Shown one piece after another: positions 41,019-48,066 of a DNA stretch of 48,066 nucleotides. The stretch is taken from contig JAQBVG010000007.1 of assembly GCA_027623655.1 (NCBI GenBank), forward strand, positions 1-48,066, read 5' to 3'. This DNA comes from Chloroflexota bacterium. Lineage in GTDB: Bacteria; Chloroflexota; Dehalococcoidia; Lucifugimonadales; Lucifugimonadaceae. The translations under genes and the position numbers were made by a program. The stretch's first letter is position 1. The number at the start of each line of letters is the position of its first letter. The notes beneath the pieces are model-generated. The model made no database searches. It saw only the letters and a program-made list of their open reading frames with translations, and had not been told where the DNA came from.

Positions 41019-41435
41019 CTAAATTCGCACCGAATGCATGTACGCATTAAGAATTATCGCGGCGGAAGCTGAATCGATCTTTCCGCGATCCGCGCCACGT
41101 GCTTTCGTGGGAGATTTCCCTGCTGCCCTCAGCAGCGACTGCGCCTCGAGAGTGGTCATGCGTTCGTCCCACAGAGCCACTGGTATGTCGGTAACCGCTC
41201 GAAGTCGACTGCAGAACGCATTCACTTTCTTTGACGCGGGCCCGTGGGTTCCGTCGAGCGATAGCGGAAGTCCGACCACGATCTTGATTACACCGTTCTC
41301 AGTCGCGATTCGTGCGACGCGTAGTGCATCATCTTTTCCGGCCGCCGGTATCGCACTGATCGGAGTTGCAATCGTGCCGGTAGGATCACTCAGCGCGAGT
41401 CCAATCCTTACTTCACCGTAATCGACACCGAGCAT
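41019..41435 (-). CDS. ruvX: Putative Holliday junction resolvase RuvX/YqgF
   Basis: An RNase H-fold nuclease that in some bacteria acts in 16S rRNA 5' maturation and in others in recombination. The 138-residue protein has LGVDYGEVRIGLALSDPTGTIATP (first catalytic Asp), IVVGLPLSLDGTHGPAS and the C-terminal ALWDERMTTLEAQSLL with DRGKIDSASAAIIL. These match the YqgF family. It lies between alaS (68-base gap) and aroE; the alaS-ruvX neighbour pair is common in bacteria. Confidence 0.93.
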   Translation of the reverse strand: MLGVDYGEVRIGLALSDPTGTIATPISAIPAAGKDDALRVARIATENGVIKIVVGLPLSLDGTHGPASKKVNAFCSRLRAVTDIPVALWDERMTTLEAQSLLRAAGKSPTKARGADRGKIDSASAAIILNAYMHSVRI

Positions 41436-41503
41436 TCGTCTATTTTCAGGTGAATGGTGTTCCGATTCCCGGCGACCGTCTGATATTGATGGGGGCGCGG
41501 CGA

Positions 41504-44350
41504 TTACTTACTCCCGGATCCATTTTTCAGGGAAGAACGAATGATTTCCTCGGCCGAGTTCAGTGCGGCGGTCAGTTGATCTGCATGCTTGCCACCGGCC
41601 TGCGCAACGGCTGGGCTGCCACCACCACCGCCACCCATCCTGCCAGCGATATCCCTGGCGATATTGCCGGCGTGAATACCAGCTTTGACACTGTCCTCTG
41701 TCGCCATGACGACAACCATTGGGCGGCTCTCGATGACACTTCCCAGTATCACCACGCCGTTGCCGATCCGGTTCTTGAGATGGTCGCCCGTTTTTCTCAG
41801 AGCATTTACGTTCGACGCCGGTATTTCGCTGACTTCGATGTGGATGGTAGCGCCGTTCGACTCGATATCGAATCCGACGGTCTTACCGCTCGAACTGCCG
41901 CCGCCGACGCTCGAGTCGAGCAGTTGTTGCTCCAATTGCGAAACCTGTTTGCGGGCTCGCTCAAGTTCCTTCGACAGTACATCAACCCGGCTACTCACTT
42001 CGGAAACAGGAATGCGTAACCTCGAAGCAACTTCGTCGAGCGTGCCAAAGCGTTCGAAAATCGCCTGTTCAGAGGCCAGTCCCGTGATTGCCTCCATCCG
42101 TCGCATGCCAGAGCCAATCCCGGTTTCAGAAACGATCACGAATGTCCCGATCCCGCCCGTGTAGTCCATGTGGGTACCGCCGCAAAGTTCGTAACTCCAC
42201 GGTGCATCGATTTTGATCGTGCGGACTTCGTTGTCGTAGGTGTCACCGAAGAAGGCGAGAGCTCCCTCTTCGACAGCCTCTCCGTAGGTGGTGAAATGGA
42301 CTTCGACGGGACGGTTAAGTCGAATTTTCTCGTTCACGCGGTCCTGAACAGCCCTGATCTGTTGCGGGGTCAGGGCTTGCATGTGCGTGTAGTCGAACCG
42401 GAGTCGGTCTGCGTCAACAACCGAGCCCGCCTGTCGAACGTGGCTGCCGACAATTTCACGCAGCGCGGCGTGCACGAGGTGAGTTGCAGTGTGGTTCCGG
42501 CGGATACGCTCGCGCCGTTGTCCATCGACCGTGGCAGTCACTGAGGCGTTTGTGGAAACGGTACCAGACGTGACAGTGCCGAAATGAACGTTTACATGAC
42601 CGTAAGGCGCCTGGGTGTCTGTCACATTGAACACGGATCCGTCACCTGAAATTACGCCGGTGTCACCAACCTGCCCCCCCCGGGCCGCATAAAAAGGCGT
42701 CTCGGCAAGGACGATCTCGATTTCGTCGCCTTCGCTGGCTGATTCAACAGCTTTGCCGCTTTTTACGATCGCGGTAACGGAAGTTTCTGAGCTCAGCGTT
42801 TCATATCCAAAAAAGGGGGTGTCCTCCAGGCTCAGTTCCTCGTAGACACGGGTTCCGTTTTTGTTTCCGCCGAAACCGCCAGCAGAACGACCACGCTCCC
42901 GCTGGGCCTCCATTTCTCGTACAAACCCGTCGCGGTCAATGGCGAGGTCGGCTTCACCTGCGACCTCTTCCGTAACCTCTATTGGGTAGCCGTACGTGTC
43001 ATACAGCACGAAAGCCTCTGAGCCTGAAACACGATTACGCCAGGCATCGGAATTTTGTGTGTCTCCGGCCAACACCAATCGTTCGATTTCCTCGATTGCC
43101 AGCCGCGTACCGACGGAGTGACCGTCATCGCCATTGGGCAGAGCGGGAGGATCACCAGTTCTGAACTTTTCTCCTGCGTCAGGATTACCCACTCGGTAGT
43201 CAATCATCCCGGAGAGAACAGACGCCCCGAATTCGAGTGTGCGTGAGAAGCTATTTTCTTCCTGCTCGAGGACGTCTTTGATAAATCCCTGATTGCTGAT
43301 CAACTCGGGGTAAACATGCCCCATCCGGTCGGTCACCGATTGAGCGACAGCCGACAGCATAGGCGTTTCCATTCCAAGTTCACGGCCGAACAACATGCCC
43401 CGGCGTATTAGTCGTCTGAGGACGTAGCCACGACCAGAATTGCCGGGTATGACGCCATCACCGATCAGGAATGAGGCAGAGCGGGCGTGTTCAGCGACTA
43501 CGCGAATAGCTGTGTCGGTCTGTTTATCCTGTCCCCACTCTTTTCCACATAGTTGTTCGACTCGTGCAATTATCGGACGGAACGCATCGGTTTCGTAGAT
43601 GTTTGACACTCCCTGTAATACCGCCAGCATGCGCTCGAAACCCATGCCCGTATCGATGTTTTTTGCGGGAAGCACCGTGTCGTTGCCGTCGAGGTCCCGG
43701 TAGTACTGTGTGAATACCAGGTTGTAAAGTTCCACGAAATCGTCGTGGTAGTTGGGACCCCACCTGTCAGTTCGGACCGGGTCGTGGACGGCAGGTACAT
43801 CGTCGAGCGAACCACGATAGTAGTTGATCTCGGAACTGGGCCCACATACGCCTTCGTCTCCGGCGGGGCCCCACCAGTTGTCTTCGTCGCCGAACCTGTA
43901 GATTCTTTCAGGTGGAATTCCGAGATCGAGCCATATCTGTTCGGCCTCGTCGTCGGTGTCGTAAACGGTGTAGTAAAGGCGTTCAGGATTAAGGCCGAAT
44001 TCATTGACCAGGAGATCGAGTGCCCAGGCGCAGGCCTCCCGCTTGAAGTAATCGCCGAAGCTGAAATTACCCAACATTTCGAACATCGTAAGGTGGGTAT
44101 CGTCCCCGACTTCTTCGATATCCGTCGTACGGAAACACTTTTGTGACGTCGTTATCCGTGGGTGTGGCGGCTCCTTCTCTCCCGAAAAATATGGCTTGAA
44201 CTGAGCCATGCCCGAGTTCGTTAGCAGAAGAGTCGGGTCGGCCGCCGGTATCAGCGATGCGGATGGCATTCGCAGGTGGTCGTGACGTTCAAAGTACGCT
44301 AAAAACGCCTCGCGTAAATCGTCAGCAGTCTTCGGTGGACTCGAACTCAT
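41504..44350 (-). CDS. alaS: Alanyl-tRNA synthetase
   Basis: Charges tRNA-Ala. The 948-residue protein has the full domain order. The class II catalytic core carries PTLLLTNSGMAQFKPYFSG, TSQKCFRTTDIEEVG, TMFEMLGNFSFGDYFK and TGMGFERMLAVLQG. The editing domain has the zinc histidines in RNHTATHLVHAALREIVG and the CGGTHMDYTG box. A coiled coil (VDVLSKELERARKQVSQLEQQL) and the C-Ala domain follow, with its glycine run MGGGGGGSPAVAQAGG. GGAG lies 5 bases before the ATG. It heads the minus-strand run leading into the shikimate genes. No T-box is visible in the 219-base gap upstream. Confidence 0.98.
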   Translation of the reverse strand: MSSSPPKTADDLREAFLAYFERHDHLRMPSASLIPAADPTLLLTNSGMAQFKPYFSGEKEPPHPRITTSQKCFRTTDIEEVGDDTHLTMFEMLGNFSFGDYFKREACAWALDLLVNEFGLNPERLYYTVYDTDDEAEQIWLDLGIPPERIYRFGDEDNWWGPAGDEGVCGPSSEINYYRGSLDDVPAVHDPVRTDRWGPNYHDDFVELYNLVFTQYYRDLDGNDTVLPAKNIDTGMGFERMLAVLQGVSNIYETDAFRPIIARVEQLCGKEWGQDKQTDTAIRVVAEHARSASFLIGDGVIPGNSGRGYVLRRLIRRGMLFGRELGMETPMLSAVAQSVTDRMGHVYPELISNQGFIKDVLEQEENSFSRTLEFGASVLSGMIDYRVGNPDAGEKFRTGDPPALPNGDDGHSVGTRLAIEEIERLVLAGDTQNSDAWRNRVSGSEAFVLYDTYGYPIEVTEEVAGEADLAIDRDGFVREMEAQRERGRSAGGFGGNKNGTRVYEELSLEDTPFFGYETLSSETSVTAIVKSGKAVESASEGDEIEIVLAETPFYAARGGQVGDTGVISGDGSVFNVTDTQAPYGHVNVHFGTVTSGTVSTNASVTATVDGQRRERIRRNHTATHLVHAALREIVGSHVRQAGSVVDADRLRFDYTHMQALTPQQIRAVQDRVNEKIRLNRPVEVHFTTYGEAVEEGALAFFGDTYDNEVRTIKIDAPWSYELCGGTHMDYTGGIGTFVIVSETGIGSGMRRMEAITGLASEQAIFERFGTLDEVASRLRIPVSEVSSRVDVLSKELERARKQVSQLEQQLLDSSVGGGSSSGKTVGFDIESNGATIHIEVSEIPASNVNALRKTGDHLKNRIGNGVVILGSVIESRPMVVVMATEDSVKAGIHAGNIARDIAGRMGGGGGGSPAVAQAGGKHADQLTAALNSAEEIIRSSLKNGSGSK

Positions 44351-44569
44351 TTTTCTCCGAACAGTGAGGTAGCCGGTGTCTGGATTGAATCAAACGACTG
44401 ATTTTAATTAGCGTTCAATTTATGTGTCAAAGCTGAAATACAGTCATACAGTTTTGACGCTGCACCTGCCGGGTGATTGAATTTAGACAACAAACCGTCG
44501 GTACCAGGTGACCACTGTTACAACATTATCTTGTTAAGCAGGGTAAGGATCAACGGCAGGACGCATTCC

Positions 44570-46171
44570 ATGGCTCAACTGAGCGGTGATTCTACTTCAC
44601 GATTACCCGGCCATTCACAGAGTTCGGAAATTTTCGACCTCGCTCAGGAACTGACTGCAGGGCGCAAAGTAATAGTCGCCTCAAACCGCGGTCCGCTCAG
44701 TTTCACCATGGAGCATGCCGGAATCGGTGAGAATCCGGGACAGCTCAACGCCCGTCAGGAAAGCAATCGAACAGTCGAAATATTCAGTACGCTTGCCGAT
44801 TTCCCAGTTACGTGGATTTCAGCCTCGGCAAACGCTGCCGATAGAGCTGCCATGGAGTCGCTCGCCGGGGAAAATGGGATTCACAGCGAGGTGTTGCCCG
44901 TCGGCTGGTCGGTTCGTTTTGTGTCTACCGCGCGGAGAGTGCCGCACAGGTTCTACAACGTAATCTGCAATCCGTTGTTGTGGTTTTTGCTTCACCGTTC
45001 GTGGAGTCCGACGTTCACCCCGGCAATGGGGCCGCATGAACACGATGCCTGGGACCGCGGGTACGTCACGGTGAACCGAATGTTCGCAGATGAGATCGCT
45101 CATGCTGCGAGGATCAGCGAGTCCCCGCCGACCGATCAAACGAACCCAGGGCGACCCATCGCTCTCGTAGTTCGCGACTACCAGTTGATGCTGGTGGCCG
45201 GAATGGTACGGAAGGATCACCCCAAAGCCATTATTCACCAGTCATTTGAGACTCCCTGGCCCTGGCCATCCGATCTCGAGATCCTGCCCGAGGAGTGGCG
45301 AACTTCGATCTTCGACAGTTTGTTGAGCGCTGACGTCGTAGCATTCCCGACAGCACGTGACATCAGGGCATTTGTCAGCGGACTCGGCGAGTATGTCGAC
45401 AACGCGGTGATTAGCGCTGACGGGCGTCAAATTGCTCATATGGGCAGGATTGTTCGACTGGTTATCTCAGGACCGACCGTACGCACAGAGCAGATCCTGC
45501 GCGTGAGGGAGTTCAGTTCGACACAGCGGCTGATTGCCGAGCTTGGTTCCGGTGGTGATCCTCATGTGTTCGTGACTGTCGACCGGGCTGAACCAAATAA
45601 GAACATCATCCGATCGATAGAGGCGTTTGATGAGCTGCTCAAACAAAACGCCGATCTCGCAGGTCACGCCCGTTTCCTGCTGGTGCTTACGCCGGGCCCG
45701 TCTCATATATCCGGTTATCGGAGACTCTCGGACGAGATTGAGCGGGCCGCCAGAAGGGTCAATGATCGAATATCCGGCGACAGCCCGGTGCGAGTATTTT
45801 TAGAGAACAATTTTTATCGAACCGTCGCTGCGCTGGCCGTCTACGACACTCTGGTTTCGGTGCCGGTTGTCGATGGTCTCGGAAGATCGGCGATGGACGG
45901 ACCTGTAATTAACTCGGTCTCGGGCAACCTGATACTTAGCGACACCAATCCAGCGGCGGAACTTTTCGGCGACAGCGTTTTTCTAGTGGCTTTCGCCGAT
46001 ACCGTCGCAATTCGTGACGCGATGGCTGCAGCAATAGCGCAAACGGATGCCGATCGAAGGCGATCTGCCGGCGAGTTGAAGGCAATCGTCGATGCCCTGA
46101 AGATCGAAAACGCAGCTCAGCAACTACTCGGCGAGATGCTGGCAATCGACAGCTCGACAGGCGTCAGCTAA
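44570..46171 (+). CDS. GT20-family glycosyltransferase (trehalose-6-phosphate synthase-like, divergent)
   Basis: A 533-residue retaining glycosyltransferase of the GT-B fold. The N-terminal VIVASNRGPLSF, WISASANAADRAAMESL and FYNVICNPLLWFLLHRSW fit the actinobacterial-type GT20 group. Classical OtsA motifs are altered: VHDYHLM reads VVRDYQLM, VDRLDYTKGI reads VDRAEPNKNI, and RDGMN-x-A-K-E reads VDGLGRSAMDG. Key Arg, Lys and Asp positions remain. I start at ATG 44570 (AGGA upstream); the track adds 31 codons. Its product could be trehalose phosphate or another osmolyte precursor. It ends 4 bases inside the stop of the convergent MscS channel gene, another osmotic-stress function. No OtsB phosphatase is adjacent. 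Confidence 0.82.
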   Translation: MAQLSGDSTSRLPGHSQSSEIFDLAQELTAGRKVIVASNRGPLSFTMEHAGIGENPGQLNARQESNRTVEIFSTLADFPVTWISASANAADRAAMESLAGENGIHSEVLPVGWSVRFVSTARRVPHRFYNVICNPLLWFLLHRSWSPTFTPAMGPHEHDAWDRGYVTVNRMFADEIAHAARISESPPTDQTNPGRPIALVVRDYQLMLVAGMVRKDHPKAIIHQSFETPWPWPSDLEILPEEWRTSIFDSLLSADVVAFPTARDIRAFVSGLGEYVDNAVISADGRQIAHMGRIVRLVISGPTVRTEQILRVREFSSTQRLIAELGSGGDPHVFVTVDRAEPNKNIIRSIEAFDELLKQNADLAGHARFLLVLTPGPSHISGYRRLSDEIERAARRVNDRISGDSPVRVFLENNFYRTVAALAVYDTLVSVPVVDGLGRSAMDGPVINSVSGNLILSDTNPAAELFGDSVFLVAFADTVAIRDAMAAAIAQTDADRRRSAGELKAIVDALKIENAAQQLLGEMLAIDSSTGVS

Positions 46172-47643
46172 TCGTTGTCGGCGGTTTCCATCAACAATGA
46201 GCGTGAACGGGTGCTGGAACCAACGTCACTCATCCTGGCCTGTGTAGCCATAGCGATTACCGCAAGCATCTCTTCCCGCATCGCTGGTGTTATGGGGATA
46301 CTGAGTTCAGACCCGCCACCAGGCAAACCCGGTGCCACACCTTCGGGTTGCACAGGAGTTGTGACGCGTGTTTGAACTTGATCTGCATCGCGTGGCTGTC
46401 CTGTCGTCTCCGGAGGGCCTACGACACTTGCCATCTGCGCAGGGGTGTGGTCAGTTCGGAACGGCGGTTGAGCTTCGCCCCAGTAAATCGTCTGATGGGG
46501 GAACGGGATTTCGATGCCTTCTGCGTCGAACCTGATTTTGATGCGTTTTCGCATCTCACCCATTATTTCCCACTGTTTCATCGGCTTGCAATCGCCCAGC
46601 ATCTTGAACGTTACTGCCGAATCGTCGAATGAATTCAGTCTTAGCACCTGCGGTGGGGTTATCAACATCAGGCCGTAGTACGGATCGCCTGCAATCTCGT
46701 TGCCGACATCGTTGAGCACCTCCCTGACCCTGACAACATCCTCTTTATAAGCAACACCGATGTCCAGATTGATTCTTGACCAGTACTTGGTCTTGTTGGC
46801 GGCAACTGTGATTTCGCCATTCGGGATCACGTGTACCTGTCCGTCGAGATCTCGAAGGACTGTGCGGCGAAGGTTGATCGACTCGACAAGTCCTGATACT
46901 CCAGCGATCGTAACCACATCACCGGTCCGGTACTGATTCTCAGCAAGAATGAATACACCGGAGATAAGGTCCCGCACAAGGTGCTGTGCTCCGAAACCTA
47001 CTGCAATACCCGCAATCCCAAATCCACCGATGACGGGTCCGATCGGCACTGCAAGCACGCTCAATACCGTGAAGAGCGCAAGAATGTAGATAAGCGCGAC
47101 AACCGCACCAACAAAGACACTCGACAGTGTCTGTGAACGCTTCAGAATCTCGTCATGGTCAGCGGTCGATGCCTGACCAAGCATGACCGATGACAGAACC
47201 CTCGGGATGACTCGTCGGGAAACCCTTGTAGCTACCCAGCTAAGAAACAGGATAAGCAAGATGCGCAGTCCATCTGTCGCAAGCCACGTCCCTATCGATT
47301 TACCAACGGTCTTCAGATAATCGATCGCGGGATCGATGTTGTTTCCGAGTACCCACAGAATGGAAAGTGCTGCTACAGCGACGAATACTCCGGCCAACAG
47401 AAATGTCGTTACCCAGGAATCGGCAGCCTGTACAGCCATTCCCACATCGGCGGTCGCCTCGTGTTGATCGAGTCCCCTGATCGCCTGTTTGAGTCCGCGC
47501 CGCATGGCCCTGCGAACGAACCACCACCCAAGGACAGCGCCAAGCGCGATCAATAGAGCCCAAATACCGCCGTCTGCGGCCCAGTCTAGAAAACTGCCGT
47601 CGGCGGGATTGCCTAATATCGTGTGGAAAAAATTGTCGCCCAT
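46168..47643 (-). CDS. MscS-family mechanosensitive ion channel
   Basis: Small-conductance tension-gated channel that vents solutes during hypo-osmotic shock. The 491-residue protein has about five hydrophobic segments. The pore-lining helix and beta domain are clear: VIGGFGIAGIAVGFGAQHLVRDLISGVFILAENQY, then GDVVTIAGVSGLVESINLRRTVLRDLDGQVHVIPNG. The cytosolic vestibule ends IEIPFPHQTIYWGEAQPP. A roughly 110-residue Pro/Gln-rich and helical tail follows, longer than in minimal MscS. The ATG at 47643 is the natural start. Its 3' end overlaps the GT20 gene by 4 bases in convergent orientation. Confidence 0.93.
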   Translation of the reverse strand: MGDNFFHTILGNPADGSFLDWAADGGIWALLIALGAVLGWWFVRRAMRRGLKQAIRGLDQHEATADVGMAVQAADSWVTTFLLAGVFVAVAALSILWVLGNNIDPAIDYLKTVGKSIGTWLATDGLRILLILFLSWVATRVSRRVIPRVLSSVMLGQASTADHDEILKRSQTLSSVFVGAVVALIYILALFTVLSVLAVPIGPVIGGFGIAGIAVGFGAQHLVRDLISGVFILAENQYRTGDVVTIAGVSGLVESINLRRTVLRDLDGQVHVIPNGEITVAANKTKYWSRINLDIGVAYKEDVVRVREVLNDVGNEIAGDPYYGLMLITPPQVLRLNSFDDSAVTFKMLGDCKPMKQWEIMGEMRKRIKIRFDAEGIEIPFPHQTIYWGEAQPPFRTDHTPAQMASVVGPPETTGQPRDADQVQTRVTTPVQPEGVAPGLPGGGSELSIPITPAMREEMLAVIAMATQARMSDVGSSTRSRSLLMETADND

Positions 47644-47783
47644 ATGTTGTGGTTCGGCTCACCTGATCCGACTTCGACAGTTCCAGAGTTGAAACGGGCG
47701 GGACGACTGGCCCGCGACCGTGATTACTCAGAAAGCTGCGGCAATACGATACAGTTCGGTCGAGACGGCGAACTTAGAGGGCT

Positions 47784-47993
47784 TTAGTTCCCGCTACTTT
47801 CCCAGATAGTGACGTACTGGGCGCCCTTACCTGAGATCAACCCCGCGATGTCCTGTCGGGTTGTGTCTGTGGTCATTCGGCGCTCTTGAGTCGTAAGCTC
47901 GACAATCCGGTCAGTAAGTAGCTCTAGCGTCTTCGGACCGAGCTTGTTGCTGAACAGCTCGCGAATCGCTTCACGTAGATGTGAGTCGTCCAT
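47784..47993 (-). CDS. Small hypothetical protein
   Basis: A 69-residue ORF from ATG 47993 (the track adds 18 codons back to 48047). I do not recognise a family. It starts MDDSHLREAIRELFSNKLGP and is helical and charged, ending AQYVTIWESSGN. The codon pattern looks like its neighbours, and it is on the same strand as mscS with a 140-base gap. That gap contains no clear feature. The ribosome site is weak, so the ORF may or may not be real. Confidence 0.4.
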   Translation of the reverse strand: MDDSHLREAIRELFSNKLGPKTLELLTDRIVELTTQERRMTTDTTRQDIAGLISGKGAQYVTIWESSGN

Positions 47994-48066
47994 GCTGATG
48001 AGTGATCCCGAGAAGAACAGGGTGAATTCAATCGGTCGTCGCAACACCTTAGAGATGGAGGTGTTT

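Noticed and set aside
44351-44569. Possible T-box or riboswitch upstream of alaS
   Set aside because: No T-box consensus, specifier loop or antiterminator is visible on the minus strand; only AT-rich promoter-like sequence.

Overview
The window is one continuous stretch of bacterial chromosome, gene-dense and at moderate GC, with no transposase, phage, CRISPR, rRNA or tRNA gene that I can see. The gene content fits a marine or freshwater Chloroflexota lineage, most likely in or near Dehalococcoidia/SAR202. The clues are an LL-diaminopimelate aminotransferase lysine route, a Dehalococcoides-like polyprenyl synthetase, a long HisG beside HisZ, and a catabolic island with an enolase-superfamily enzyme, DUF4432 sugar epimerases and amidohydrolases. 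The taxonomic call is inference from gene content, not from a marker tree. GTG and TTG starts are common, and miaA appears to use CTG.

Layout. (1) 1-10.2 kb, all minus strand, housekeeping: sua5/tsaC, a degenerate polyprenyl synthetase, pgk, tpiA, miaA, dapF, dapL, hflX, a lipoprotein S41 peptidase and the start of smpB. (2) 10.5-18.0 kb, plus strand, purine synthesis: guaA, purD, a Nudix hydrolase, a HAD phosphatase, purB, purC, a DUF3105 membrane protein and purS, ending at a terminator shared with the opposing his genes. (3) 18.0-23.5 kb, minus strand: hisZ-hisG-hisD-hisC-hisB, with ATGA/GTGA overlaps at the first two junctions. (4) 23.7-33.6 kb, an accessory region: a DegV protein, then a minus-strand run of zinc dehydrogenase, DUF4432 epimerase, aldo/keto reductase and amidohydrolase, divergent from an enolase-superfamily dehydratase. 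It continues with a second DUF4432 paralogue, an orphan receiver domain, an EamA transporter and a second amidohydrolase with altered metal ligands. Together these resemble a non-phosphorylative sugar or sugar-acid oxidation module (mutarotase, dehydrogenase, lactonase, dehydratase). (5) 33.6-34.3 kb: no intact gene, but an internally deleted ABC-F ATPase remnant and several inverted repeats. (6) 34.3-37.1 kb, plus strand: threonine synthase, a NIL-domain protein, a CysO/MoaD-like ubiquitin-fold sulfur carrier, a clear terminator and a nitrilase-family hydrolase. (7) 37.1-44.4 kb, minus strand: alaS-ruvX-aroE-aroC-aroK-aroB. (8) 44.6-48 kb: a GT20 glycosyltransferase, a convergent MscS channel and a small unknown ORF.

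The most interesting points are the thrC-NIL-CysO-like cluster, which suggests protein-bound sulfide chemistry coupled to a PLP enzyme; DapF with Ser at both positions of the catalytic Cys pair; a prenyl synthetase with both Asp-rich motifs eroded; the sugar-oxidation island with candidate operators; and the deleted ABC-F remnant in a repeat-rich gap.
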